From Cruorifilaria tuberocauda (lineage: Eukaryota; Nematoda; Chromadorea; Rhabditida; Onchocercidae), in assembly GCA_013365365.1 (NCBI GenBank), contig JABVXU010000005.1, positions 62,001 through 126,000 on the forward strand: 64,000 nt of DNA, given 5' to 3'. Below are positions 46,247 through 64,000 of this stretch, piece by piece; positions within the stretch are counted from its first letter, which is position 1, and each line of letters opens with the position of its first letter. The notes beneath the pieces are model-generated. The model was not told the DNA's origin, ran no database searches, and saw nothing but the letters and a program-made list of their open reading frames with translations. Both the position numbers and the translations under genes were made by a program.

Positions 46247-47876
46247 CGAGTATGATGACAATGATGATAGTGGTGATGATTGTGAGGATGATGATAACGA
46301 GGAAAATAGTGAAGGAAGATAATGATAGTCATGAGAGTGATAATGAAACAAAAGATATAAATGATGGAAGAAATTCATTCTAAAAGTTCATTCTATCATT
46401 TTTTTTTTCTTTTTTTCCGTTCAAATTATCGAAGCTATAGGATGAGTGCGAGTAATACAGTTATAGTTAGAGGATCGAATCAGGAATAGATCTCATTCAA
46501 TCATATTATTATTGATGAATGAACCGTTCATTCTCTTCCAGCCCGAAAATTCACCCATTCTTCAACTTTATGTCTTACACCGACAATCATCAACAACAAA
46601 ACTAAATCGCTACTATTACAGAAGCAAAATTCTATTAATCGTAAATTGAGGACAATTCTGTGCCTTCTTCAACACTGCAGTATCACATCTCAATGATAAT
46701 GATAATAATGATAGCGATAGTGTACTTTAACTGTTACCATCATCGATACTACTCTTTCATTTGATAGTATTTCACATATTTCTCAAAATTGATCAATGGC
46801 GATTAAATAGCATCAATGGAAATGGATATGTCATGGATGATGGGTCAAACATTCCAGTATAACAATTGGAAATGAAAGTATTCCATAGGAAGAAATCAAT
46901 TTAAAGGTTAAAAGTCAAATTTTTATTCTAAAAATTTAGGATGATTTGAAGAGAATGAAATCATATATTTCTATGATATTATCTTTCAAGAAATTTTTTT
47001 TTTTGAGATTTATTAAAAATTTAATTAATGATATAAGAGAACCATCGATAATTAATGTACCGGAAGATAGAAGAAAATTTATGAGATTTGCTGGCTATTG
47101 GTTGAATAGAAATCAATAATGGGCCGTAAAGTGACAAGAGATTGAATTGCGAAAAGGAAGATTTATAGTGACAAGATCGAGACCACTGATAATCTCTTTT
47201 CTCCACCCAGAACTCTTTCATATGTCCATTGTCATCCCTCCCCCGCTTCATCCAACTTCAAATCCCATTCCATATTATTGTATCATCTCATTAGGCGAAC
47301 ATCGAAACGACATGTCTTCAACTAATTTCTTACTTATTTAAATTATTGGAATCATCATTCACTTGCCATAATCAGGATGTCCGAGATTTCTCGGATAGTT
47401 CATTGTGAAGATTGAATAACATTAACGGTACTTGTTTACATTATTGCAATATATAGACTATTAATTTATATTTAAAAAAATTTGGAAATTTTCAAAGAGT
47501 ACAAGTATTTGAGGCGAATTTTACAATCAAATTTTTTAATTTTTGAAATTTCTATATCGATTTTTTATAAATTTTTGTATCGATTTTTTGTGTCTTTTTG
47601 TAGGCTTTTTTTTAGTCTGAAATTTGAAATGCATGATTTCTGCGTTTTAATTATGTAAATTTATAAAAACCTATTTAAGCTTCATATTAGTAAAAGTTAG
47701 AAACATTCATGTGCATGATAGTAAATTTACCTAAATTTTCTTAATTTTATCAGTAAAGGAGAGAAATATTTCTTAGCATTTTTCAAATGATGTAATCAGT
47801 TTTATTAAATTTTAAATAATTCTACACATTTAACACAATTACGATTACATGATCGAAGATATCATCGATATCACTA
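46247..47876. other. Intergenic region downstream of the ATPase gene
   Basis: No supported gene. Contains GAT/GATGAT-rich sequence near 46250-46330 and scattered non-coding ORFs. The ATPase 3' untranslated region is at the right-hand edge. Confidence 0.45.
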
Positions 47877-54574
<6,698 letters not shown>

Positions 54575-54585
54575 TCTGAATTACG
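54575..54585 (-). promoter_or_regulatory. Probable spliced-leader acceptor before the ATPase start
   Basis: On the minus strand GTAATTCAG ends one base before the ATG. An acceptor this close to the start is typical of trans-spliced nematode mRNAs and supports the ATG chosen. Confidence 0.6.
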
Positions 54586-55549
54586 AATTCAACTAACATC
54601 CAACGATATAAACTTAATGATTATCATATTTTTCCAAAATGATATCATTTTTAAGGAAAAAATTGTCGAAATTTACATATGCAAAAAAAAAAAAAAAATT
54701 GACAAACAAAGAAAGTAAAATATTACTGAATTTTAGTTTCGATAATTTAATTTAATTTAAATTGAAATTCTATAACCGAGCCAGCATTTGAGATGAAATC
54801 CTTCTTTGGATTGAAATTTAAATCATAAAACTTTGTCAAATTTTACAGGAGGAAATCTTATTGGGATAGGAAATGAATTATTTGTTACTTCATGCATGCC
54901 AGATTTTGTCAAGCATCCTTAAAAATTCATATATATTTCAATATAGTACCATTTATCAGGATTCTTCTATGCAGTTATCACTATATCGATCTGTGATCCA
55001 CTAATTACACCATTGTTATAAATTTTTCAAATAATAATTTTTCCAGGATCAATAGTGATTTTCTTTTCACGTCGATTAAGTATTACAGAGGTGAAATTGA
55101 AGTAAAATCTGACGCACATTTTATTAGAAATTATTAAAGCAGATAGAATTATTGATTTTTCTTGGATTAAAATTTGTCGCAATGATCAATCACAACAAAT
55201 ATTTCAAATTAATAATTCAATTTCAATATTGCACATTTCACGTTACGTTGCCAAAAAGAAATTTCTTGCTTGTTTGATAAATATATATTGAATTAATCTT
55301 TCAGCATACTATCAATATTTCCCGTTGAATATTTCATTGATATCCTGAAAATGTTTGATGATAGTAATGCATGAATTTATAGAGAAAACACTGCAAAATG
55401 TATAACTTCAACAAAAACCTATTCATGCCATTTATACTTCAAAAATACTAAAGTAACAGTAACTAACGGTTAGTAACTAATAAACTCATGCAAGGATATC
55501 ATTGCTATAGTTAAAAATTGAAATCATAGTAGAGCAGTTAATTTCAAAC
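54586..55549. other. Gap between aquaporin and ATPase genes
   Basis: About 960 nt of AT-rich DNA with no ORF of note. It must hold the aquaporin 3' end and either the ATPase promoter or, if the genes are co-transcribed, an intercistronic spacer. Confidence 0.5.
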
Positions 55550-57046
55550 TTAAAATATTATTAAATTAATATTAAGAAAGATAAACCAGTAAATAAAGGC
55601 GGCGGTAGGAGCGGAAATGAAATCAACAATGAATGGTATATAAACGAAGTGCCATTCATCATGCACGGATAAAAATATGTATGCGGTAGAAGTTATCCCA
55701 ATACTTCTTGCCAGATTCGCTGTTTGACCAATTGTAGAATATCCAATAAAAGTAATAGTAGCCTGAAATTTCAATTCTAATCTTATTATCCTTCAGCTAA
55801 ACAAAAATATTTAATTTTCTTGTTTAAGTCAACTTAAATTCATGAAATGGATAATTCAAATGTTAAAAAAAAAATCTTACGCGTGTAGCAGATACAACTG
55901 TAGCACATAAGGTACCATTTCTACCATGATTACTGATACCTGTGAACAGGTATGCACAACAAAGTAATGTACTCAATGTTAATTCCATGAAAAAATACTG
56001 CAAGCATTGGAATTTCATCAATTAAACTTATCATATATGTTACGTTTATCGGTGAATATATTAATTTCTATTTTGATTTTAATCTTATTGAAAAAAAATT
56101 TCGATCAACTTCAAATGAGCAATAAATTAAGACGACATAATAATTTAGTTTATTGTCATTTGTCACTTGTCATTAAGTTTATTGTCAATATATATAGTTG
56201 ACAAATTTGCAATTAACCTGGAAGGAGAATTTACCTGTGAACGACTTGCCAAGTATATATCTGTTGTGGACCATTTCATTGCAGCATGCAATGCTGCTGC
56301 AAATATGTTATCATGCAGAATGCATTTTGCATAGACAACACCAAGAAATGATCCAAAAAACTGCATAAATATCATGAAAAATCCAATTGCTAGACGACAT
56401 TTTCCAACAAATATTACTGATAGCGTTTGTGCTAAAATTTCAAAAGTTCAAAAAGGAAAAAAGTTTTTTGAAATTTAATTTTTCACACTTTCTAATCGAT
56501 CGATTTATCCATTTTTCTTTTTCTACTTAAATAATTTCAGAGTGAAAAAACAACCTGGATTGAAGTGTGCACCACTGAAACGCCCAAGAGAACACATCAA
56601 TATATATAAAATAACACCGTCTAATAGCGATACTACCAATTGTATATTAACTGTATGCAAATATGAAAATATACCTGAAAAAAAAACCTTTAATTAAGGT
56701 TTTTTAACCTTTAATTAAAAACAATAAGTTCCTGAACAAAAGCTTACTTAAGAAACTGAACAAGAATGAGCCAATTAATTCAGCAGTGGCAGGTACGATA
56801 AAATCCATTGGATTTGGTTTATATTCGTTGCTAAACAACAAATTAATTAATTAATTGGAATATTTTCAAAAAAGAAATTCTATATACTGAAGTTTTTTAA
56901 ACTTTATTTGAACTATACTGTTACTAGTTAAGCTAAGTAAAGAAAATATAGCATTAAAATTTATTAAAATTGAATTACCTTTGATTGCGTTCATCAATAG
57001 TTTTTCGATGGAATTCAAAAGATAATCGTTGAACGAAAGGTTGCAT
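55550..57046 (-). CDS. Aquaporin-family channel with NPA and NLA motifs
   Basis: Six exons (56979-57046, 56748-56830, 56555-56674, 56235-56431, 55881-55997, 55550-55762) give 265 residues, the normal MIP length. It should form a tetrameric six-helix membrane channel for water or small solutes. The first half carries helix 1 (ATAELIGSFLFSFL) and the canonical loop-B motif SGAHFNPAQT (NPA 89-91, split by an intron after the first base of the Ala codon). The second half has GQTANLARSIG, where the loop-E motif is NLA (211-213) followed by the conserved selectivity-filter arginine. Hydrophobic segments are spaced as expected. The Pro-to-Leu change and non-standard filter positions suggest an unorthodox aquaporin, but the exon is clean and not pseudogene-like. 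The start ATG is the first in frame. Confidence 0.88.
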
Positions 57047-58164
57047 AGATTGAAAATATTTTTTTTTTAGCACAAACTACAGTTTTTGCTATCTCAAAAA
57101 TGAAAAGAATAGAATAGAAGAACATGGTGATAGGTGCATATACATATATGTAAACAGGTTTATCACTATGGAAACAAGATGAACTAAACAGTTATACTTA
57201 AATATTTTACTTCAATGACTTTTAAATAGTAAGTTCAATTGAAGATTAATTTAACAACTTTGTTGAATTTCAATTTGAATGATAAAGTAGAATTTCATGA
57301 AAAAGGAAAGTAATTATCTCTTTACTTTCCTGGAGAAGACTTTTTCGCTTTGCAGCTTAATTGCTAATATGACTCTCTTAGGCAACCTTTTTCTCTCTTT
57401 CTCGTTTTTGCATACCTTAGAAACATGAATCCTACAAATCTTGAGAGTATAGAAGTTTATGAATTATGTTTAACCACAAGTGTAATGTATAAATGCATGG
57501 ATATCCTGCTTGACAATGAATAGACATTCGCTAGCGATTCCAAAAATAAATTAATTATCGAACTAATTGCTAACTAGGATTTTTAGTTTCCAGAAAATTA
57601 ATTGAAAAAAAAATCATTAATCATTATTCTGACGAAAAATTTCAACTTTTATGCTAGAATGAATTTAAAATAGCAAGAGAGAAAAGAAAGAAGTGAAAGC
57701 ATTTTGAAATATCTTCTCGTTTTCGGATAATTATAATAACGCTGTTTAAATTGGATTGAATTGATAAAATTGATAACTGGCTCAACCAGGAAATCAAAAA
57801 ATACAGTAATTAAAATGACAATAGATAGATACTCTATTGTATTATCGATAATACTCTGTTGTATTTTCCTTTAACTCTTTTTCATGTCAACGCATATAGC
57901 ATATAGTATATTAGTAAATGCTGAAATCATCCTACATTAATTGTTGGATACCACAAGAAAATGTTTTTTTTAAAGAATTTTTTTCACAAGAATTTCTTTC
58001 TAGATTTTATAAAATATTGATTGAAAGGAAAGATCTATTTCTCTGAATTTCATGAAAATGCTAAGTTACAAAATAATAATTGTTCTTCTCAATCTAACAA
58101 ATAGATCTAGCAATCTTTTTCAAGTGTAGTTAAGTGAGAAAGTTAGTCATTACTTCGCACCACA
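57047..58164. other. Gap between the unknown gene and aquaporin
   Basis: About 1.1 kb without supported genes. A T-rich stretch just upstream of the aquaporin ATG lacks an obvious adjacent AG, so a trans-splice site could not be placed. Confidence 0.45.
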
Positions 58165-61100
58165 TCAGTATATAGCACCGAACATCTGCTTCGTTATATC
58201 AGCAGTGGACGGGTATATGTATGCATCACCAAAAGAACCAGAATTCGGTTTTGGCCCTATTTGGTCTTAATAATATTGCAGCACGAAATCTTAGGCGTAG
58301 ATCAAGCAATAGAATCTTTATTATCCACAAAAATTAACATTAATTAAAAGGCATCATATGCACAGCAACCATCTTGCAGTACTGCAGAAAAAACTTGGAA
58401 CCTACATGAAATGAATGACAAGTGTCATACGATAAGTTCTCTAAAAAAAAGTTACTTACATCGACTTTAACTCAGCTGCTAATGCAAAACCTGAGATAAT
58501 GAAATGATGATTATAATAGAATACAAAAAAAAAGCAAACAAAGTGATCCAGTTACTGTAGAATCACAGGACTTCTGAACTTGGAACGAGGGATAATTAAA
58601 GATATTGGTGTCGAAACAAATAACCCAATTCATTACTGGATAAAATTGAATACTCGAAATCAATTATGGTTCAATAGAACAGAAATAACTCAGAAATCAA
58701 AACTAAAATGTGAAGTCTGAGAATTGAAAATGCAATTCAAAGCATTGTATGTTTCATGATTTGATTGAAAGCGAAAATCTGGTATTTCGGGATGAATTTC
58801 CTTCCTGCAATTGCTTCAAAAATAAAAAAATGCTCGTGAAACAAAAATATTTCATTGACTTTGCTTTTTTTAAAAAAGAAAGAACTTGGTGATAACAGTC
58901 ACATAAAATATATCAATATGAATTGGTTCGGAAAAATCAGTCCGTACACTTGACCGTAATTATAAGCTTACCTTACTGAATAATTTTTCATCCATTGATT
59001 ATTGTTTACTGTTTCATTAATGATAGACTTAGTAGAGCTACATTCCACTGGTCGACAACTTTGCCATGTTTTATCCTTCTTGGTATTGTGGCAAATGTTT
59101 TTGCTAGTACCAGACTAAAAATCAGAATTTAACCGTTCCAAAATTTTACATTCAGATCAGTATAGTCCTCTGGTGAAAATAGTGAAAGTATTAAGAAACA
59201 AGAAAATTTTCATTTTATAGTTCCCATTGATGAATTTCGCGTTAAAAGTGTTCCATCGTAAAATTGGGATAACGAATTGAACCATTTCAATTTGAAGTCT
59301 TGAAAAAAAACTTTTCATTAATTTCTCACATTTAAATATAACAATTACCACATTTGCTGAGTCTTTCTCAAACCATGTATTTACAGTTATCGGATGATAT
59401 TCATTCAAATCAAATTCAGGTTGCCATGGCAGCGAATTACGAGGGATATCTCTCGAGAAATTTTTGTTTATCGTAAATTTCATTAGATCATTTGAATTAA
59501 CCGATAAATTTGCCAAAGGCTCAACATTATTTCTTTCGACTTTTGGAAAAAAATCGCCAAAACTATAGTCTGAAATATTTAGCTTCTGAATGCAAAAATA
59601 TAGAATGGGGCGTGTCTTCCAATTTTGTGTGTGAATTCATAGAATAATATACAGAAATCAAATAAACATTATTGAGATGATTCGATGCCTGATGTAAAGA
59701 TTTTCATGTAGCTATCACTCGATAATTTCCAACATTTACGAACAAGTTCTGTGATAAAAAGAATGTAATAACCTATCAAAAAGATGTTTGATAAAAAAAT
59801 TGGCTTTAACCTGACATATTATTAGATAATGAATTTGGCGACTGATATTCATCCGAGGTGCTATTTGCAGCATCAGAATTTGATAACAGATGCTCGTTGC
59901 TGGCTGAGATGTCTTCGAATTCAAATAATTTTACAGGTGAACTACCATCTGTCAAAAGCATCGAATCTATCGAAAACGAGTTGAGTGGAGATAAATTTTT
60001 GAAAAAGCTGCGCCAAAATTTCTGCAAAAGGTAATAGAATATTGAAATGAACGCAAGCACCAGTTATGTCTAAGTAACAGAGAGATGTGTATCAATTCGC
60101 TCAAGACAAAACATTATCTTACCTCATGCTCATTGTTCTCCTTTTGTGATGATTCCAAATGCTCTTTTCCCTGAAAATTTGAACCTCTCGGATATACACC
60201 ATGACGTCTTAGAGAACAAGCTAAAATGCCTATTGCAGCAATAGAATAACTCGTTGGATCGTCATTTCGAAGGTTTAATTGTGGTAGAGCTGACAAGATT
60301 CGTTCTGCGCAATCAAGCAATAAAGGATCTTCAGGAAATAAAGGTAAGTCTTTATCGTCCCTGAAAAAACTTATGATGTATAGAATAGAAAATTTGACAC
60401 AGGAGTGGGACTAAACCAATAAATAAAGTAATAAAATTGAAAGGTTGAAAATTTTTGGTCAATAAGAATCGAAGCTCTCTTACAAATAAGATAACTAGTA
60501 TTAGATATTTGAAAAAAATTGCGACAATTTATAAGTGAATCTTACTTCTTTTTATTTCTGCTGTTAGTCTCTGTTCCAGTTGAGAACTCATAAGAAGATA
60601 AAGTGCTGTCTTCTTTCCCACTCAGGACTGTAGTTTCATTGACAGGCGATTTTAAATTCATTCCAAAACTATAAAGTCACATATATAAAAAATAGGGGAA
60701 ACCATATACATAATATGAGATAACGAAGTTGCAAGATAGCTAGAACTTATGCAGCAGACTAAGTAATACTGATCACAATATATCGTTATTTTTACAAGGC
60801 ATAAAGAACAAAAGCCATTGAAAATCTTTTCTCTTTACCCGATCAAAATTTGCATTTACAGAGAAGAGAATAACAAATAAATAACAAATGAATACAAACT
60901 AGTTTTGCATTTATATTAACACTACATTATATTAACACTAAAATATATAACACATCAAAATATCCTTTTTCACTCATTTTGATTAATATTAGAGCATACT
61001 AACAGTGAATAAACGTGAGAGATTCGATCAAACTTTTATATAAAAATCTTTTTAAAATTTTGTTATTTGTGACTTGAAATCAAAAATAAAGTAATTACCC

Positions 61101-62236
61101 GAAATGAGAGGGGACATCAAAAATATTATTCGCTGATGATAGAGTTCGGAAGACAGCGTTACGATTAACACCACTGCTCTCAGCTCTTTGACACACTTGA
61201 TTCCACATTTGCCGTCTGTCATGAGAATCTTCGGCCATCACTGCTCGCACGTCCTCTTGAACCTTAAAAAAATTTTAATCTAACAAATTTTTAGAAAAAA
61301 ATCATCTAAAAAAAGGCTAAAGACTCTATTACTTGTAACCCTTCTATTAAAAGATCACTTATCTAAATTTTTTGCTGGATAAGAAAACAGAAGTCCACAG
61401 TCTGAAATTAAACAAGCAGATGAAGAAGGATAATAAAATCAAACTCTTCGTCGAACTGAAGATGTTATCATATTTGGTTCAGTGATAATTTCTGACTGTT
61501 TTGCAAACATCCAAAGACCAGCTCGCTCCTTCAAACGTCTATGAGGTGAAATGGGTTGAGTTAATCGTTGTGGTACTGAAAATTCTGCGAGAATGGAGAT
61601 TAATTATTTATTACTACTTTTAAACTTAAAGATTAATCTAACACTAAATAATGTTCACCAAGCTGTTAGTGCAATGTAAAAGTATATGTTAGTAGCATAG
61701 TCAATCCTGAATTCGGTTGAACGTAATTCACAACCTTAAATTCTGCTTGCATAGACAAATTCAGATTCTGATCAGTGAGCGACTTGTTCAAAGAACTAAT
61801 ATCAATTTACGTCAAACAGAATGTCGAAAACTACAAAGTTAAATGAAAACACTTCTTTCATCATGATGAAAAAGTAAAAAGCAATTACCGATCATATTCT
61901 TTTGAAAACTTCTATTCAAGTCAACCAAAAATAAGGAAAATAATTACTCGCTTTTTAAACTCGGGGATTAACAGTTTCAAATATGAAAGTAACAAAAAAT
62001 ATCAGTAATATCCATCATCATTTAATATGATATTTTATCAAATAGCTTCAATTTCTGTTCCAAAAAACTTTTCGTTTTTGGAATTAGAAAAAAAAACCTT
62101 TTTTGGAGATACTATTTAATGTAACCCGACGCTCCCTAATTCGTTTCATTACTGCGTCAACATGTCGCGCCATCCCATCGTGCCAGTTTTTTCCACCCTG
62201 TCGTCCGGCACGTCGATTATTTAAACCAGATCGCAT
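58165..62236 (-). CDS. Unrecognised 518-residue protein, ten exons
   Basis: Exons 62113-62236, 61445-61575, 61099-61262, 60546-60668, 60123-60360, 59811-60021, 59349-59569, 58972-59114, 58704-58804 and 58165-58265 join in frame with consensus or near-consensus splice sites. The N-terminus is strongly basic (RRAGRQGGKNWHDGMARH, then KRIRERR). Residues about 85-140 look helical and conserved (EDVRAVMAEDSHDRRQMWNQ). A likely helical block follows (DCAERILSALPQL ... SYSIAAIGILACSLRR, about 195-235). The remainder is Ser/Asn-rich and acidic, with scattered aromatic motifs (FWRSFF, WFEKDSA). There is no signal peptide, transmembrane helix or known catalytic motif, so it is probably nuclear or cytoplasmic. 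An in-frame TGA lies nine codons upstream of the chosen ATG. No family was recognised. That it is a real gene is well supported; the last two exon joins are less certain. Confidence 0.8.
58460..58490 (-). other. Possible 31-nt alternative exon of the unknown gene
   Basis: A consensus acceptor (ATTATCTCAG) and strong donor (GTAAGT) flank 31 nt. Entered in the phase left by exon 9 it is open (FALAAELKS). It would shift the frame of the final exon, giving a shorter alternative C-terminus. It may be a cassette exon or a decoy. Confidence 0.3.
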
Positions 62237-63246
62237 AATCTTGAATAATAGAACCCAAATTCAAATAATTAGCTTTGCAAACTTATAACTGCCAATAGGC
62301 GAAAGAAAAATTTATGATTGACAAATTGATGTCCGCAGTCTTGAAATATTTATGGTGATCAACAAAACTTTTTGAGAGAAAGTATCGTAGACTTACTTGA
62401 TATTTATTGAAACATTTGCTAAATTGAATTCAAAGAATTTTCCATAGGGAAAAGGTTTCACGAATAAGCTTTTCCTGATTAAGAGTAAACATATCCGTTT
62501 CTCAAAAAATACATATAATTATGAATATCTCAATCTGTTTTCACCAATTTAGCAAATTTTATTAGTAATATCTATGGTTTCACTGATAAGTGACTATGCT
62601 TCCTCACAGTATTAACAGTAACATACTTTCCTATCATACCTGTTCATAAATCAAATTTTATTAACGGGAGATAAAATCTTGGAACGACACATCTGATGTA
62701 CCTCTTAAAGAAAAACTGAAAAGAACGCAACAGAAGAACGAGTTTCAATAGCTATCACTTATATGACATAGTTTTTATGCAAAAAATTCCGAACATTTGC
62801 ATACAATTGCAAATTTCGCCGATTCATTGCTTCATTCATTATTTTTGAAATATTTAATGAAATAATTTAAATTGAGTAAGAATGCATTCTCTGCTAAACA
62901 ATATTGGATGCGAAAAATTAACTCAAACTACTATACTATCTAGAAAAGATCAAAGAAGGGAGAAACTGGAATCTAAATTTGATCCAAAAAGTCTGATATG
63001 CTTAAATTGATTACGAGCATTTCATAATCAATTCCACTTTTGCTCATTTTGTCTTTGAACTAATCACATCAAACTGTTCTCACGTTACATGATTCTTTAA
63101 ATGACGCCTAGTTAATCTCTCTAGAGTCCTAGTATGCTATGATCTGTGCAAAACAAAGTCAAGAATTATCAACAAAACCTTGAGGAACACCTTCCACTCA
63201 TTTGTTGCCAAGTTTATGGGACATGAAGCAGGAGAGTAACGTGCAC
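62237..63246. other. Intergenic region between divergent genes
   Basis: AT-rich, without a supported gene. It lies between the minus-strand unknown gene and the plus-strand partial gene, so it should contain promoters for both. Confidence 0.4.
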
Positions 63247-63400
63247 GTAAGCATCTCAGCATATGCAGGTAAGCATCTCAGCATATGCAGGTAAATATTT
63301 CAGCATATGCACGTAAGCATCTCAGCATATGCAGGTAAACATCTCGACATATGCACGCAATCATCTCGGCATTTGCACGTAAGCATCTCGGCGTATGCAA
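63247..63400. repeat. 22-bp minisatellite, seven copies in exact register
   Basis: Units start at 63247, 63269, 63291, 63313, 63335, 63357 and 63379, with consensus GTAAGCATCTCAGCATATGC followed by AG or AC. GCATATGC is a palindrome. Most unit junctions read GCAGGTAAG or GCACGTAAG, which resembles a splice donor, and CATCTCAG resembles an acceptor. Confidence 0.95.
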
Positions 63401-63769
63401 ATTTGCTGAAGAGTTAGCTCAACTTACCACCCTTAGCTATTCCCGCTCTCTGCTACTTTCAAATCATCTATGTCATACACTGGCAATTCGAATTTCTAGC
63501 AATGAGCACTTCTGCTACTCGGTGGTTGCGTGTAAGATTGGTTATGATGACTTTGATCTTGCAGTGTTATCGGTTAATTTTAAGTCTTTTATGTTTCATA
63601 TCATTTTAACAGTAACATTTCTTATCAGCAGATTTTGTTTGTATCGATTGTTCAACTGAATAGTGCTTATCAATTTTTTCTTAGTTTTAAGTTATTATTG
63701 TATGGATACTATTGTCGTTCTACGGTAAATTCGTGTTTCCAAGTACAAGAAGAATTTTGATTGATCGAA

Positions 63770-64000
63770 ATGGAGAAAGAGAAGAAAGAAAATTTGATGA
63801 CAAACTGCAAGTTTGATCCATGCACTGCTGGTAATAGCGAAAGTATACATTCGTATCAATGTTACTGCGTCAAGCTAAGGTAACGCCTTTCGTGCTTTCT
63901 TTGAAACCATATGCAATTAATAAATACAGTAAGAAATTAAGAATTTATGTCATTATAAAATGGGCATATTTCAGTAGAAATGAAACATTTCTCGAACCGA
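63770..64000 (+). CDS. Start of a cysteine-bearing gene, truncated by the window edge
   Basis: An ATG at 63770 opens 36 codons ending in a donor (AG|GTAACG) after 63879. The peptide begins with a charged stretch (MEKEKKENLM) and carries four cysteines in an EGF-like spacing (NCKFDPCTAG, then SYQCYCVKL). A strong acceptor (CATATTTCAG) ends at 63974, and a phase-2 join continues SRNETFLEP to the window end. The intron between is also open if read through from an alternative acceptor near 63930. No family can be named from about 45 residues. The ATG is not followed by a signal peptide, so the true start may lie in an upstream exon. Confidence 0.4.

Noticed and set aside
63351..63659. Plus-strand ORF of about 102 codons
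   Set aside because: It begins inside the 22-bp minisatellite and has no start or splice context or recognisable domain; likely chance.

Overview
The window is AT-rich nuclear DNA from a nematode, most likely a filarial (spirurid) parasite. The evidence is short GT-AG introns with TTTCAG-type acceptors in every gene, spliced-leader-type acceptors just upstream of start codons, a glutamine-rich SXP/RAL-2 gene at the left end (a nematode-specific secreted family prominent in filariae), and clear nematode-type orthologues elsewhere. All gene models were assembled by hand from splice-site phase and reading-frame continuity. Exon coordinates are proposals, not mapped transcripts.

Layout: 260-1038 (-) SXP/RAL-2 secreted protein. 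2865-3352 (+) a tentative 64-residue secreted or membrane peptide gene. 6288-12616 (+) a 14-exon SLC7-type cationic amino acid transporter. 13700-33832 (-) a 20-exon ROR receptor tyrosine kinase (cam-1) spanning about 20 kb, with large repeat-bearing introns. About 34-47.8 kb is gene-poor, holding one orphan minus-strand exon (44876-45012), one unplaced plus-strand ORF and several minisatellites. 47877-54574 (-) a complete 22-exon Na+/K+-ATPase-type alpha subunit. 55550-57046 (-) a 6-exon aquaporin with an altered second NPA motif. 58165-62236 (-) a 10-exon gene of unknown function. 63770-64000 (+) the probable first two exons of a cysteine-bearing gene running off the right edge.

Three of the recognised genes are membrane transporters: amino acids, Na+/K+ exchange, and water or small solutes. 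The three rightmost minus-strand genes (unknown, aquaporin, ATPase) lie head to tail with gaps near 1 kb, so a loose operon is possible but not shown. CAM-1 is a Wnt-binding receptor used in neuronal and cell migration, and nothing in the sequence ties it to the transporters.

The observations most worth following are: the NPA-to-NLA change in the aquaporin; a charged residue at the position equivalent to a main ouabain-site residue in the ATPase; a ROR kinase that keeps catalytic motifs lost in vertebrate RORs; a pair of competing acceptors at cam-1 exon 2 of which only one is compatible with the signal-peptide exon; a 31-nt exact copy of a transporter exon inside a later intron; and the unknown 518-residue gene. 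No CRISPR array, prokaryotic element, virus or clearly new molecular system was seen.
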